Positions 18,057-27,897 of a DNA stretch of 64,000 nucleotides are shown piece after piece (positions within the stretch are counted from its first letter, which is position 1; each line of letters opens with the position of its first letter). Under the pieces are notes generated by a model, which worked only from the letters and a program-made list of their open reading frames with translations, was not told the origin of the DNA and did not search any database. The stretch spans positions 90,186-154,185 of the forward strand of contig NZ_JAJJNF010000009.1 of NCBI RefSeq assembly GCF_021245805.1, given 5' to 3'. Made by a program: the position numbers and the translations under genes. Source of the stretch: Mangrovimonas futianensis (GTDB taxonomy: Bacteria; Bacteroidota; Bacteroidia; Flavobacteriales; Flavobacteriaceae).

Positions 18057-18788
18057 TTATTTACTTGTTTTTTTTATTCCATAGCGTTCTAACCAAGCAA
18101 GCGGTTCAGTCAGATTATGTTTATTAAATTCTAAATGTATTACTCGTCTTTTCATGCCGTTTGTGGTTCTATTTGAAGCGTGTAAAGTCAAAGGTTTCAT
18201 TAACATGGCTCCACCTTTTTCCACCTCACAAACATACTCTTTGTCTAAATTCCAATCTTTTGATTCAGCACGAATAATTCCATTTAGGTGAGATTTAGGG
18301 ATTACCTTTAAAGCGCCATTATTTCTATTTGTTTTGTCTAAATGAATTCGGATTGTTATGGTGTCTTCCAAAACCTCAATTGGTGGTTGAACACCGTATT
18401 GTCCTTTTTTAAAAGTCCAATTTGTATAATTTTCCAATTCCATTTTTTGGTCAACCGAAATGCTCAAATCTTGATGATAAGCAACAAACCAATTCGATTT
18501 GCTTGGTTTGTCAAAATAGATTGCTTTGGTCAGAAAATATTCAGATTCAGAAAGGTCAGAAATTAATTCAATCAGCTTTTCGTTAAATAGCAAGTCACTC
18601 AATTCAGGTATATTTTTGATTAATTGCCTAATCGCAAATAAATCCTTTGTTTTCATAAACGAATTCCCGTCTTGTTCTGCATTTTCGATACAAGCTAAAA
18701 TTCCGTATATCTCATGGTCGGAATACAAGTTATCTAAAACGGAAAATCCATTTTCTTCTAGTTCTATTTTATTCTTTTCGTAGTTCAT
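18057..18788 (-). CDS. Phytanoyl-CoA dioxygenase (PhyH) family protein
   Basis: A 243-residue Fe(II)/2-oxoglutarate-dependent oxygenase. The facial triad is visible as HQD in FVAYHQDLSI and the distal His in KPLTLHASNRTT, followed by RRVIHLEF, whose Arg can bind 2-oxoglutarate. The double-stranded beta-helix core segment RIHLDKTNRNNGALKVIPKSHL is typical. The substrate is not predictable; relatives hydroxylate lipids, ectoine or small metabolites. It is monocistronic. Confidence 0.82.
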   Translation of the reverse strand: MNYEKNKIELEENGFSVLDNLYSDHEIYGILACIENAEQDGNSFMKTKDLFAIRQLIKNIPELSDLLFNEKLIELISDLSESEYFLTKAIYFDKPSKSNWFVAYHQDLSISVDQKMELENYTNWTFKKGQYGVQPPIEVLEDTITIRIHLDKTNRNNGALKVIPKSHLNGIIRAESKDWNLDKEYVCEVEKGGAMLMKPLTLHASNRTTNGMKRRVIHLEFNKHNLTEPLAWLERYGIKKTSK

Positions 18789-18897
18789 TTTTTAGCAAGT
18801 ACAAAAACGGTATGTATCCGGTTTTTTGATTCAAAACCCGTTGGCTTGTAATAAGTAGTCAAGAACGCTTAATTACTTACAGTTATTGGTAGTAACT

Positions 18898-19794
18898 TTA
18901 ATTTATATTCAATATAGTTGAAATATTAACCTCTTTTTCTGAATTTTTATCTTTTAGTTTTGCAGTCAATTTGCAAGGGTTGTTAATTTGACCTTTTGCA
19001 AAAGTAAGTTTAGCTGTAACTTGACTTTTCACGTCCTTAAAATTCACTCCTTCTTCTTCGTAGGCACTTAATAGGTTAGGGTTGGAAAGTATTTCATTAC
19101 CATTGTTGTCTTTTAAGTCAATTGAGAAAATAGGAAATACCTTGTCATTAGTTAGTTCCAAACCTTCTATTTCATTAAGAATTAAGATAAATAGATGTTC
19201 CGAGCTTACTTCATTGTCAAAAACAGGTTGTTTTAAAGTTTCATTCCATAGATAAATTGTAGAATATTCTATACCGTTGCTTTTGATATCTAATAGGTCG
19301 TTTTTCTTAACTGTAAATGGCAGTTCATAACTAAATGCTCCATTTCCTTTTTTATCGGTAATTTCTACATAGACTTTGTATTTTTCATTATCGTAATTTG
19401 GTAAAGCAGTTATGAAATTTGCTTGTAATTGGAGTGGCGAAAGTTCGGTCCTGTTCTTCAAGCTTTTTAATAGGTTTGGATTAGATAAAACAGTGTCTTT
19501 CTCATTTTTTACAATGTACATTGATAATTCTGGATAGGTTTTCCCATCAGAATAAGTTAGTCCAGTAACATTATTAAATATAAGGTTAACTTTTTCTCCA
19601 AACACAAATTCATTTCTATTGTCAGTTTCTCCGTTAATTTCTATAATAATATCATCAACTCCAATTCCATCACCTCTGGAATAAGCTCCTGTAGTCAAAT
19701 CTTTTTCTACTGATTGGTTAAATTGGCAAGAAACGATTGTCGCAATCGAGATTAATAATGTAAATGTTTTAATTTTCTGCATTTGGTTTTTCAT
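18898..19794 (-). CDS. Hypothetical lipoprotein with two tandem related domains
   Basis: A 298-residue protein with a lipobox (ATIVSC, Cys23). I do not recognise the family. The mature part contains two similar blocks, about 60-160 and about 185-295: each has a beta-rich stretch ending in a YPELSMYI/FPIFSIDL strand and then the identical string LSNPNLL. This suggests an internal duplication of an immunoglobulin-like or bacterial-lipoprotein domain. It may be surface-exposed. The start could also be the second Met (residue 5). Confidence 0.6.
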   Translation of the reverse strand: MKNQMQKIKTFTLLISIATIVSCQFNQSVEKDLTTGAYSRGDGIGVDDIIIEINGETDNRNEFVFGEKVNLIFNNVTGLTYSDGKTYPELSMYIVKNEKDTVLSNPNLLKSLKNRTELSPLQLQANFITALPNYDNEKYKVYVEITDKKGNGAFSYELPFTVKKNDLLDIKSNGIEYSTIYLWNETLKQPVFDNEVSSEHLFILILNEIEGLELTNDKVFPIFSIDLKDNNGNEILSNPNLLSAYEEEGVNFKDVKSQVTAKLTFAKGQINNPCKLTAKLKDKNSEKEVNISTILNIN

Positions 19795-19916
19795 TATTGT
19801 TGCTAATGGTTTGTCTCTAATGATTTCGGTATGGAATCATCCGCAAGATTATCCGAAGAGAAATCAAGCTGGTTATATATCTTACTTTCGGTTTCTGCAC
19901 TAAATATACCGTTTCA

Positions 19917-20297
19917 TCAGTTGGCTTCTTTGTCGGTTAAATTCTGTCCACACCAAGGACAAAAGTTAATTTCAATTATAGAAGTTCCTCCATCGTGAAT
20001 AGGAATTCCGTAAGTTCCATCGGTCCATTTATTAATCACAACATCGACATCTCCATATTTTATATTTCCTTTTTTGTCTAAACTTTCGAATATTTGGTCT
20101 GCCATTTTTAAGCAACATATGGATTCCGAATCAAATTTATTTTTGCGGAATTTTTCCTCTAAAGTCCATTCTTGAAATTCTATATTATCGTTAATCTCTT
20201 CGATATATCTAATATAATTAGGGTCATTCCATTTCACATTCGCATTTAAGTCAGAAGTGAATTTTTGATGCAATATTTTAAAATCTTCGAATGTCAT
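19917..20297 (-). CDS. DUF6980-like small protein with C-terminal CxxC
   Basis: A 126-residue soluble protein. The paired SICCLKMADQIF, then DGTYGIPIHDGGTSIIEINFCPWCGQNL at the C-terminus, match what I remember of the DUF6980 family, where the CC and CPWCG cysteines probably bind a zinc ion. No function is known; such proteins are frequent in defence or polymorphic-toxin immunity neighbourhoods, but no toxin gene is visible next to it here. Monocistronic, with large gaps on both sides. Confidence 0.65.
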   Translation of the reverse strand: MTFEDFKILHQKFTSDLNANVKWNDPNYIRYIEEINDNIEFQEWTLEEKFRKNKFDSESICCLKMADQIFESLDKKGNIKYGDVDVVINKWTDGTYGIPIHDGGTSIIEINFCPWCGQNLTDKEAN

Positions 20298-20691
20298 TTT
20301 TTAGCTTGCAAGTAAAAACAATATAATCCCACGGCTGTGTTTATTCTCTGATAGGTGTACCCAAATATAAAGAAATACCTACAAGTAAATGGAATTTGAA
20401 AACATGGAATCGGCTAAATTATTATTGTCGGTCAGTAAAACGAAGAAACCAAAACTATTTAAAATTTCAAAGTAGGATTTTTGGTTTATAAAAGGGGCTT
20501 GTTGAATTCTGTTTGGAGACAGTATCTGTTTTCTGTTTAAAATAAAAAAGTAATTGATTAATTGGTTTCACTCCCTATTGCATCTGTTTTTAGGTCTTAA
20601 AAATGTTATAGATAGTTAAAATTTATGCATATCTCTTTTTTTTTGTTGAAATTTCCTGTTAACAAGCTCCCCCTGAGCATTAAATTAAAGC
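20298..20691. other. Intergenic region, no gene seen
   Basis: An AT-rich gap of about 390 bp between divergent genes. No open frame of substance, RNA gene or clear repeat was found. It must contain the promoters of the DUF6980-like gene (leftward) and the large outer-membrane fusion gene (rightward). Confidence 0.45.
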
Positions 20692-23600
20692 ATGTCTATG
20701 GTAAATATTTTTACGTTTTTGCAAAGTCTTTTAAATACTCATAAAATTTATTTCCCATTTTGTCTCATCCTTATCTTCAGTTTTACACATTCCCATGCAC
20801 AGGAAGGAGTTAGGAAAATTTCTCAAGTTTTCTATTTCACTGGGAATACAGGGGTAGATGAATCTCATTATACTCAAGAAGTTCTTTCTGCCATTTCCCA
20901 GATGTCTCAAGCTGATGACAAAGCTACCTTTGTGGCTATAGGTAATATAACGGGTAAAAATGGATTCCCTCCTAAAAAGAAAGCCCGGAAAAGAGCGGAA
21001 GAGCTCTTACAGAAAACCTTGATGGAACCCATGCAAAATTTTAATGGACGCGTCATTTATACCCCTGGGAAAAATGAATGGAACAAGAATGGCCATGAGA
21101 ATATAGATGATATGGAGTCTTTTATTCAAGATAATAGCAAAGCTGAATTTTGGCCAAATGATGGTTGTGTGAGAGAAATAGAAGATTTGGATACCGATAA
21201 TGTGGAACTTCTTATGATTGATTCCCAGTGGTTTTTGGAAGATTGGGATGAACAATTGTACATCAACAATAAATGTGATATTAAAACCAGAGAGCAATTT
21301 TTTTCAAAATTTAAAGACGACCTAAAGGATGAACAAAACAAAACGGTTATTGTAGCCATCCATCATCCAATATTGAGTAATACCAGACGCGGATTCCTTG
21401 AAAAAATTGGAGGTGTCAAAAAGGAAGATTATTACAGTCAGCAGCGTAAAAAACTACGAGGTGCTTTAGAAACCATGGCCAGTATGTTTCCAGATGTGAT
21501 TTTTGTTTCAGCCAGTGATGAAAATCTTCAATATCTTTCAGATGACGGTATTCCACAAATTATTAGTGGTACAGGAGGGAAAAAAACAAGAAAGGCTAAA
21601 GCTGATGAGGAAGATGGACAATTTGCTTCTCATGATCATGGCTTTGCCAAACTGACTGTTTATAACGATAACAGCTCAGAGGTAGCATTTTATTCGGTTG
21701 AAAAAGGGACCACTCAAAAGGTATTCAGTAACATCATAAGAAGACAACAAACTACCATGGATGAGGTGTCCTTCCACGATATTAGTGACTGGCCAGCAAC
21801 CAAAAAAGCATCGATTTACACTTCAGAGGAGACCTCTAAAAGTTTGCTTTACAATTTCTTTTGGGGCACCCATTATCGAGAGGTTTACAGTAAAGAAGTG
21901 GAAGTCCCTGTATTGGATTTAAGTAAATTACCGGGTAATCCAGTAGCTATTTCAGAAGGAGGTGGAAATCAATCCCGTTCAGTTCGCATTAAAGATGAAG
22001 AGGATCATGAATATACCTTAAGAGAGCTTCGTAAAAGCGCGGTGCGGTTTATTCAATCGGTGGTGACAGATCATTATGTAGAAGATTATATGGATAATAC
22101 GGTGGCCGAAAGACTGGTTCAGGATTTTTATACCACCGCCCATCCGTATGCCCCTTTTGCACTTAACCCTATGCTAGACACTCTCAACATTTATAATGCT
22201 GAACCTGAAATTTATTACTTGCCTAAACAAAAAAACCTGAACATTTTTAATGAAGATTATGGTGATAAGCTTTACATGATGGAAACCCATGCAGGTGATG
22301 AGAATAAAGATAATCCCAAATTTGGAGCTCCCGATGATATCGTATCGACTTCAGACTTGCTGAAGGATATGAGCGAATCCAAAGAATATCAGATTATGGA
22401 ATCTGAATGGATAAAAGCCCGATTGGTGGATATGTTAATTGGCGATTGGGACCGACATTCTGACCAATGGCGTTTTTCAGAGTTTGAACAAGAAAATGAT
22501 ATCAAGTTATATAGGCCCATACGTCGTGATCGTGATCAAGCTTTTCCAAGATATGACGGCCTGCTACTTAAATTGCTCAAGTTGGTGATTGTTGACTTCA
22601 GAAAAATGCAAGATTTTGAAAAAGGATATAAAAACATAAAATGGCTCAATTTTGATGGGTATTCATTAGATCAGGCTTTTATAAAGAATCTCTCATGGGA
22701 GGATTGGAACAAACAGGTAGAATTGATCCAAAATAGATTAAGCGATCAGGTTATTGAAGATTCTTTTAAGGTTTTGCCCAATGCGGTTCAGGACCAATAC
22801 ACAGAGGACATTAAAATAGCTTTAAAAAAGCGTCGAGATGAATTGGCTGAGCCGGCACGTGCATATTATGAGTATTTGAATCGGGTTCAAATCATTACGG
22901 GAACAGAGGATGATGATATGTTTTTAATTACGCGGCTGCCAGAAGGTAAAACAAAGGTTTCAATTGAAAGTGATGATAAATTGGTTTTTGAGCATACCTA
23001 TGACAAAGGCCTTACCAAAGAAATATGGCTATATGGTTTGGATGGTAAAGACGAGTTTCAAATAGTAGGAGAAGGGGATCATTTAATCAAGCTGAAACTG
23101 ATGGGAGGAGAAAATAATGACACATATAATTTTGAAAACAATCGTAAGGCGAAACTTTATGATTATAAAAGTAAAAAGAATACCATCATAGGACATAGTA
23201 AAAAATGGTTGGTAGACGATTATGATATTAACAATTACAATTCTGAAAAGAAGAAGTATACAACCAATACGGTTTTTCCTGCCATAGGGTGGGATCCAGA
23301 TGCTGGCTTTAAGGTAGGATTTTCAGATACTTTTACAACCTATGGACTAGCAAACAATCCTTTTAAATCACAGCATACTTTTGGAGCTGCCTATTTTTCA
23401 GCAACCTCGGGATATGAGTTCACATATTCTGGAGAATTTGCACATGTGTTCCACAATTGGAATTTTGGTATTGAAGCCGGATTTACCAGTCCCAATTATG
23501 CCATGAACTTTTTTGGCTATGGAAATGAAAGTGCGTATGATGATAATGCCGTAGACAAACAATACAATCGAATTGGGATTGCCCAATGGTATGTAGCACC

Positions 23601-24306
23601 TTCCCTCATTTATAGAAACGAGCACGGTATGAAGTTTACTATAAAACCGATAGTTGAATCTCATAAGGTAGATTACAATGCCCAGGAAGCCACAGGAGAA
23701 TTTTTCAACCCAGAAAACGATGTATTTGAAAGTCAAATGTATGCTGGAGGTGAAATATCTTTCCAATATAAAAACAAGGGCAATCAATTAGCCTTTGTAA
23801 GACGGGGTTTTCAGTTTGACTTGGCTACGGGTTACAAAACCAATATAGATGAATTTAATAATGAATTCCTGTATTTAAAACCTTCGCTATCCATTGACTA
23901 TCCCATTCATGAAAGTGGCATAGCCGTGTTAGCAACGAAAATAGGCAGCCAGATGGTATTTGGTGATAATTATGAGTTTTATCACGGTGCGACCTTAGGT
24001 GGAAATTTTAGCCTTAGAGGGTATCGAAACGAACGTTTTAATGGAAAGACAGCCTTCTACCAAAGTACAGATTTAAGAGTGGGAATAGCCAAGTTTAGAA
24101 CCAATTTTATTCCAATAAGAATGGGGGTTACTGCAGGTTTTGATTATGGTCGGATTTGGGTCGAAGATGACCAGTCTCAGGTGTGGCATAACAACTATGG
24201 AGGCTCTATTTTTATTAATGGCTTTAATGCTCTATCGGGTAATTTGGGACTGTATCACGGAGCAGATGGTAACAGATTTACATTTTCTTTAGGATTTACT
24301 TTTTAG
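20692..24306 (+). CDS. Outer-membrane fusion: degenerate metallophosphoesterase plus BamA-like barrel
   Basis: A 1204-residue protein. A signal peptide (about 20-36, ending SHAQ) is followed by a calcineurin-like phosphoesterase domain to about residue 345, a middle region, and a C-terminal 16-strand-type surface-antigen barrel (about 880-1204: GWDPDAGFKVGFSD, FSLRGYRNERF, ending FTFSLGFTF with terminal Phe). The phosphoesterase motifs are eroded: FTGNTG where GD is expected, IGNITG for GDN, PGKNEW for GNHD and SASDEN for GHxH; only HHP (224-226) is intact. The domain may therefore be a binding or chaperone module. The protein is probably inserted by the BAM machinery and exposes the domain to the periplasm. 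Confidence 0.82.
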   Translation: MSMVNIFTFLQSLLNTHKIYFPFCLILIFSFTHSHAQEGVRKISQVFYFTGNTGVDESHYTQEVLSAISQMSQADDKATFVAIGNITGKNGFPPKKKARKRAEELLQKTLMEPMQNFNGRVIYTPGKNEWNKNGHENIDDMESFIQDNSKAEFWPNDGCVREIEDLDTDNVELLMIDSQWFLEDWDEQLYINNKCDIKTREQFFSKFKDDLKDEQNKTVIVAIHHPILSNTRRGFLEKIGGVKKEDYYSQQRKKLRGALETMASMFPDVIFVSASDENLQYLSDDGIPQIISGTGGKKTRKAKADEEDGQFASHDHGFAKLTVYNDNSSEVAFYSVEKGTTQKVFSNIIRRQQTTMDEVSFHDISDWPATKKASIYTSEETSKSLLYNFFWGTHYREVYSKEVEVPVLDLSKLPGNPVAISEGGGNQSRSVRIKDEEDHEYTLRELRKSAVRFIQSVVTDHYVEDYMDNTVAERLVQDFYTTAHPYAPFALNPMLDTLNIYNAEPEIYYLPKQKNLNIFNEDYGDKLYMMETHAGDENKDNPKFGAPDDIVSTSDLLKDMSESKEYQIMESEWIKARLVDMLIGDWDRHSDQWRFSEFEQENDIKLYRPIRRDRDQAFPRYDGLLLKLLKLVIVDFRKMQDFEKGYKNIKWLNFDGYSLDQAFIKNLSWEDWNKQVELIQNRLSDQVIEDSFKVLPNAVQDQYTEDIKIALKKRRDELAEPARAYYEYLNRVQIITGTEDDDMFLITRLPEGKTKVSIESDDKLVFEHTYDKGLTKEIWLYGLDGKDEFQIVGEGDHLIKLKLMGGENNDTYNFENNRKAKLYDYKSKKNTIIGHSKKWLVDDYDINNYNSEKKKYTTNTVFPAIGWDPDAGFKVGFSDTFTTYGLANNPFKSQHTFGAAYFSATSGYEFTYSGEFAHVFHNWNFGIEAGFTSPNYAMNFFGYGNESAYDDNAVDKQYNRIGIAQWYVAPSLIYRNEHGMKFTIKPIVESHKVDYNAQEATGEFFNPENDVFESQMYAGGEISFQYKNKGNQLAFVRRGFQFDLATGYKTNIDEFNNEFLYLKPSLSIDYPIHESGIAVLATKIGSQMVFGDNYEFYHGATLGGNFSLRGYRNERFNGKTAFYQSTDLRVGIAKFRTNFIPIRMGVTAGFDYGRIWVEDDQSQVWHNNYGGSIFINGFNALSGNLGLYHGADGNRFTFSLGFTF

Positions 24307-24325
24307 ATAGCATGGAGTAAATGTA

Positions 24326-25210
24326 CTAAGCAGATTGGCCCAAATCAAAACCAATTGTTTCCCTGAATAGTTGAGGTGATATATCTGTTTGCTTTTTAAA
24401 GAATCTGCTGAAATAATATTCATCGTTATAACCTAATTCATAGGCAATTTCTTTGATGGTTTTGTTTGTTAAATAAAGCTCTCTTTTGGCTTCAATGACA
24501 ATTCGTTCAGCAATCAATTCAGTTAAGGTTTTATTGAAATGGGTTTTGGTTAATTTGGTGAGTGCTTTTGGGCTTATAGCTAACATGTTTGCATAGTCGC
24601 TAGCGGTGTGTTTAGTCTTATAATGCGTTTCTATGAAGTTTTTTAAGTTTTGTAAAATGAATGGCTCATCATTTTTACTGGTTTCACTTTCTTCTGCCTC
24701 TTGCTGTTCTGTTTTTAATCGTGAAGCAGTAATTAACAAGATTTTTAAATACGAAACCAACAACTCATATTGCGCTAATGCAGGATTGTGCATTTCTAGT
24801 TTTAGCTGTTCGATAAGCATGTTAAAATTTAACTCTGTTTTACTGTCTATTTTTATGGACGGTGAATTGTAAATGTTGTTAAATAAAACGCCATTACATG
24901 CCACTTCTTTGTGATGTTTATGAATACAAAAAAAGTCAGGATGAAAATAAAGTGCCACACCACTTAAATTGGTTTCTGAGTTAAATTGATAAGGTTGGTA
25001 AAGGGAAAAGGAATATAAGGTGTCTGATGTTATGGTATAGTTTAAAAAATCGGCATGCACATGTCCTGTTCCATCTTTTATCCATATAATGGAATAGTGA
25101 TTTAAACGTTGGATAGTATCAAATGGGTTTTCATTTTCAAAAAACTGAAGCTTAAATGCTAGATTACCTGTTTGCGGATTTATAAGTGTAAAACTGTTAT
25201 TTTCTTCCAT
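24326..25210 (-). CDS. AraC-family transcriptional regulator
   Basis: A 294-residue protein with an N-terminal cupin-like sensor (YSIIWIKDGTGHVHADF) and a C-terminal AraC DNA-binding domain (about 185-285) ending KEIAYELGYNDEYYFSRFFKKQTDISPQLFRE. It is convergent with the outer-membrane fusion gene, with 19 bp between stops. Its target is not obvious: the upstream minus-strand gene encodes a DUF4405/DUF2271 membrane protein, and the OsmC and AhpD-like genes lie further upstream. Confidence 0.86.
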   Translation of the reverse strand: MEENNSFTLINPQTGNLAFKLQFFENENPFDTIQRLNHYSIIWIKDGTGHVHADFLNYTITSDTLYSFSLYQPYQFNSETNLSGVALYFHPDFFCIHKHHKEVACNGVLFNNIYNSPSIKIDSKTELNFNMLIEQLKLEMHNPALAQYELLVSYLKILLITASRLKTEQQEAEESETSKNDEPFILQNLKNFIETHYKTKHTASDYANMLAISPKALTKLTKTHFNKTLTELIAERIVIEAKRELYLTNKTIKEIAYELGYNDEYYFSRFFKKQTDISPQLFRETIGFDLGQSA

Positions 25211-25272
25211 AGGTTAAATATTTAAATGTGATAAAACGCCTATACTTTACCATAGTATATCTAAGAATTGAT

Positions 25273-26310
25273 TTAAGGGGTTTGATTAATGCTCAAAATA
25301 ATTCTGTCTGCTATTTCTTTAGCTGTCGTAATTTTAGACAAATCTGTAAATAATGTTCCATTTTTACCAGAATGATGGCCATGACCTACTAAATTCATGA
25401 AACTGTAGGACTTATTCTCAAGAACCTTGGGACTAATAGAGGTAGCATATATTAAAGATGGCTGTCCTACTTGTCCGGTTCCTGAATAAATTTCATCATC
25501 TGGAAACCTGTCTTCAGAATAATAAGTGTTCCAGTCGTAAGATTGGTTTACTTCTAACATGACCTTGTAGTTATTTAATTTGTTTAACTTACTATTTGAT
25601 TTAATTATGAAATTACCAGTGGGTGTAGCACCCGAGACGGCATCAATGTCTTGTGAGTTATTGAGCGGTACATATAATCCATCCGCAGCTTGTATCCCTC
25701 TTTTATGAGACCAGTAGGGTAATGCTTCTGGGCGACGTTTTACAGCAGATTTCCACGCTCCGTCTACTTTAGTTCCGTAATCATAAGAACTGGAAGCAAT
25801 AACTCTGGAAATGTATAGAGTCTCTAAATAATTGCCTAAACTATCTTCTAACCAAATGGCAAATAAAGGATATTGAAAAGCATTTCCTTTTTTTAATTCT
25901 ATTTCAAAATGCAAGCCTTTTTGCTCGTTATTTAGAGTTATAATTTGATAATCAAATTGGTTTTCAGATTTCCCCAATTGCTTGTTTCTTAGTTCGTTGC
26001 CGAAATTATACACTTCATTAAAGATAGGTAAATTTAAACATAAGGCAGTTACAACAACCATTGTTATACCTGCAATTAAAGGGCTTTGAAGCTTTTGTAG
26101 GCTTGATTTTCTTTTTCCTGAAAGGTAATTATACAATGGTTTTTTATTATTTATAATATGAAAAACCATAGCAAGAATAAACAATAACCCGAAAGCTGTA
26201 TGTACCGATGCTACTACTTTATTAAAGGGTTTGAAATACATTAATAAACCTGAACCAAATAATACCAGTAGTTTAACAATTAATATGTTTCCTAAAAGTC
26301 TTCTATCCAT
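25273..26310 (-). CDS. DUF4405/DUF2271 membrane-anchored redox-type protein
   Basis: A 345-residue protein. The N-terminal about 95 residues hold three hydrophobic helices with histidines (SVHTAFGLLFILAMVFHI), as in DUF4405 cytochrome-b-like anchors. The remainder resembles DUF2271, a periplasmic domain with LFAIWLEDSLGNYLETLYISR, YWSHKRG, VSGATPTG and a C-terminal LVGHGHHSGKNG. DUF2271 proteins are often linked to flavin-based or iron-dependent electron transfer. The first gene product upstream is OsmC (12 bp), so both belong to one unit. Confidence 0.75.
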   Translation of the reverse strand: MDRRLLGNILIVKLLVLFGSGLLMYFKPFNKVVASVHTAFGLLFILAMVFHIINNKKPLYNYLSGKRKSSLQKLQSPLIAGITMVVVTALCLNLPIFNEVYNFGNELRNKQLGKSENQFDYQIITLNNEQKGLHFEIELKKGNAFQYPLFAIWLEDSLGNYLETLYISRVIASSSYDYGTKVDGAWKSAVKRRPEALPYWSHKRGIQAADGLYVPLNNSQDIDAVSGATPTGNFIIKSNSKLNKLNNYKVMLEVNQSYDWNTYYSEDRFPDDEIYSGTGQVGQPSLIYATSISPKVLENKSYSFMNLVGHGHHSGKNGTLFTDLSKITTAKEIADRIILSINQTP

Positions 26311-26322
26311 AGTTTGCTTTTT

Positions 26323-26733
26323 CTATTTTAAATCCGTGGAATCATGAATCGTCCATTCACCTTTTATCAAGCGGGTAACATAGCAATTGTCGGCCTCTTG
26401 AATAAGCATCGATTTTTGCTCTTCTGTAATATTGCCAGATATTTTAATGGCAGAGTTTACTTCTGTGGTAAAACTTCCGTCTGCATTTTTTCTCGCGATT
26501 TGAGATAATTGGGCATCAACGTCTTCTATTTCTATTCTATGTCTTCTAGCCACGTTTCTTATGGTTGCGACTTTACACATAGAGATTCCTGCCAATACTA
26601 GTTCTGTTGGAGTCATTCCTAGATCGGTACCTTTTACTTTCAAAGGCTCGTCACCTACAATGGTGTGTTTTCCATTTGAAATGATTGATTGATACCCAGT
26701 GGGTATATTTTTTATATTTATTTCTGTTGCCAT
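26323..26733 (-). CDS. OsmC/Ohr-family peroxidase
   Basis: A 136-residue protein with the OsmC pattern: the peroxidatic Cys in LVLAGISMCKVATIRNVARRH and the second Cys in EADNCYVTRLI. OsmC proteins reduce organic hydroperoxides using these two thiols. It is cytoplasmic. It overlaps no neighbour but lies 12 bp before the DUF4405/DUF2271 gene and 27 bp after a small zinc-ribbon gene, suggesting one leftward operon with the AhpD-like gene at its head. Confidence 0.86.
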   Translation of the reverse strand: MATEINIKNIPTGYQSIISNGKHTIVGDEPLKVKGTDLGMTPTELVLAGISMCKVATIRNVARRHRIEIEDVDAQLSQIARKNADGSFTTEVNSAIKISGNITEEQKSMLIQEADNCYVTRLIKGEWTIHDSTDLK

Positions 26734-26760
26734 TCTTATTGTTTTATAGATTTTTTTCGA

Positions 26761-27033
26761 CTAATTATTACAGCTTTCAAAACATACATTACAAACCTGT
26801 TTTTTCTCTTTGGGTTCCAGCTGTAAGAGCTTCACGTTTTGCTCAATATAGGCTCGAATCCATCCTTTTTTATGTGTTTTATTTTCTAAACTTTCAGTTT
26901 TTAAAGGCTTGTAAATTGTGCCTCCGTATTCTTGCCTTCCCCAACAGTTAGGACAAAAATCTTCAGTTGTTTTACCTTCCCTCACTTGAGGGGATTTATT
27001 AAAAAGGGAGATGATAATTTTAAATGAATTCAT
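26761..27033 (-). CDS. Small protein with two CxxC zinc-ribbon pairs
   Basis: A 90-residue protein. The pairs FCPNCWGRQEYGG (mid-protein) and VCNVCFESCNN at the C-terminus could bind one zinc ion. No signal peptide. I do not know its role. It is expressed from the same strand as OsmC and sits between OsmC and the AhpD-like gene. A terminator-like hairpin separates it from the AhpD-like gene, so it may have its own promoter. Confidence 0.65.
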   Translation of the reverse strand: MNSFKIIISLFNKSPQVREGKTTEDFCPNCWGRQEYGGTIYKPLKTESLENKTHKKGWIRAYIEQNVKLLQLEPKEKKQVCNVCFESCNN

Positions 27034-27052
27034 TTGAGTTTATTTTTAAAAG

Positions 27053-27086
27053 TTTAAAAAGGGAAGTCTGAAAAAGCAGGCTTCCC
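27053..27086 (-). terminator. Terminator after the AhpD-like gene
   Basis: On the minus strand GGGAAGCCTG loops through CTTTTT to CAGACTTCCC, followed by TTTTTAAAC. It lies just after the AhpD-like stop codon and before the zinc-ribbon gene. Confidence 0.72.
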
Positions 27087-27094
27087 TTGGTTTT

Positions 27095-27640
27095 TTAAAT
27101 ACTTTCGGCTACAGGAAAATCTACGGGAACTTTTGTCAGGTTGTGTAAATAGTTCATGGCAGTTTTATCACTTACCTGAAGAATTAAGTCAACTAAATTT
27201 TCATTTGTATAACCTTGTTCAAAGAAGTTATTTAGGTTCTCATCGGCCGCATTTCCCTTGCTTTTGGTAATGTCGGCGGTAAGTTTTACCAAAGAATCCA
27301 ACTTGGCATTATCACTTTTACCACGTCTAATATCTAACAATTGATCGTCAGTGAAACCATTCATTTTCCCAATTACCGTGTGCGCGCTCAAACAATAAAC
27401 ACAGCCATTTACTTCACTTACAATTAGGTTGATAGCTTCTTTTTCTTTGTTAGAGAATGATGTTTTTGCATTTTGAAAGTTCAAATACCTTCCAAGACCG
27501 TTATCCGAATAGGCCATGGTAGCATAGAGATTCGGCACAAAACCCAAGGCTTTGTTTAAATTGTCAAAAATTTCTTGATTACTAGAAGCTACTTCATCTC
27601 TTGAAGGAACTTTGAATTCTGAAACGGTTACATTTTCCAT
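27095..27640 (-). CDS. AhpD-like carboxymuconolactone decarboxylase family protein
   Basis: A 181-residue all-helical protein with the redox motif NGCVYCLSAHTVIGK; the CxxC plus His are the AhpD/peroxidase-related active site. It should reduce peroxides or feed electrons to a peroxiredoxin. It is divergent from the AraC regulator at 27.9 kb across 257 bp, which is the usual arrangement for an AraC protein controlling its neighbour. Confidence 0.85.
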   Translation of the reverse strand: MENVTVSEFKVPSRDEVASSNQEIFDNLNKALGFVPNLYATMAYSDNGLGRYLNFQNAKTSFSNKEKEAINLIVSEVNGCVYCLSAHTVIGKMNGFTDDQLLDIRRGKSDNAKLDSLVKLTADITKSKGNAADENLNNFFEQGYTNENLVDLILQVSDKTAMNYLHNLTKVPVDFPVAESI

Positions 27641-27897
27641 TTTATTAAGGTTTTAAATTATTTGTCATTATTGACAGTACAAAATTGGGTATTGCATGGT
27701 TGTTATAAAATGGATGAATTTCGTCTGTTGATGGACAATTTTCCCTACTATTAAAATACTTGCTCGAAAGTAGTTAGACGATGCCGTAGCTTTTTATTGC
27801 TGAAGTAGGAAGATTTATTTTAAAAGGAATTATAAACTCACAAATATTCAATTCAAATGATGTACTTGCCATGATTATTGTTTAATTTTATGAGTTC

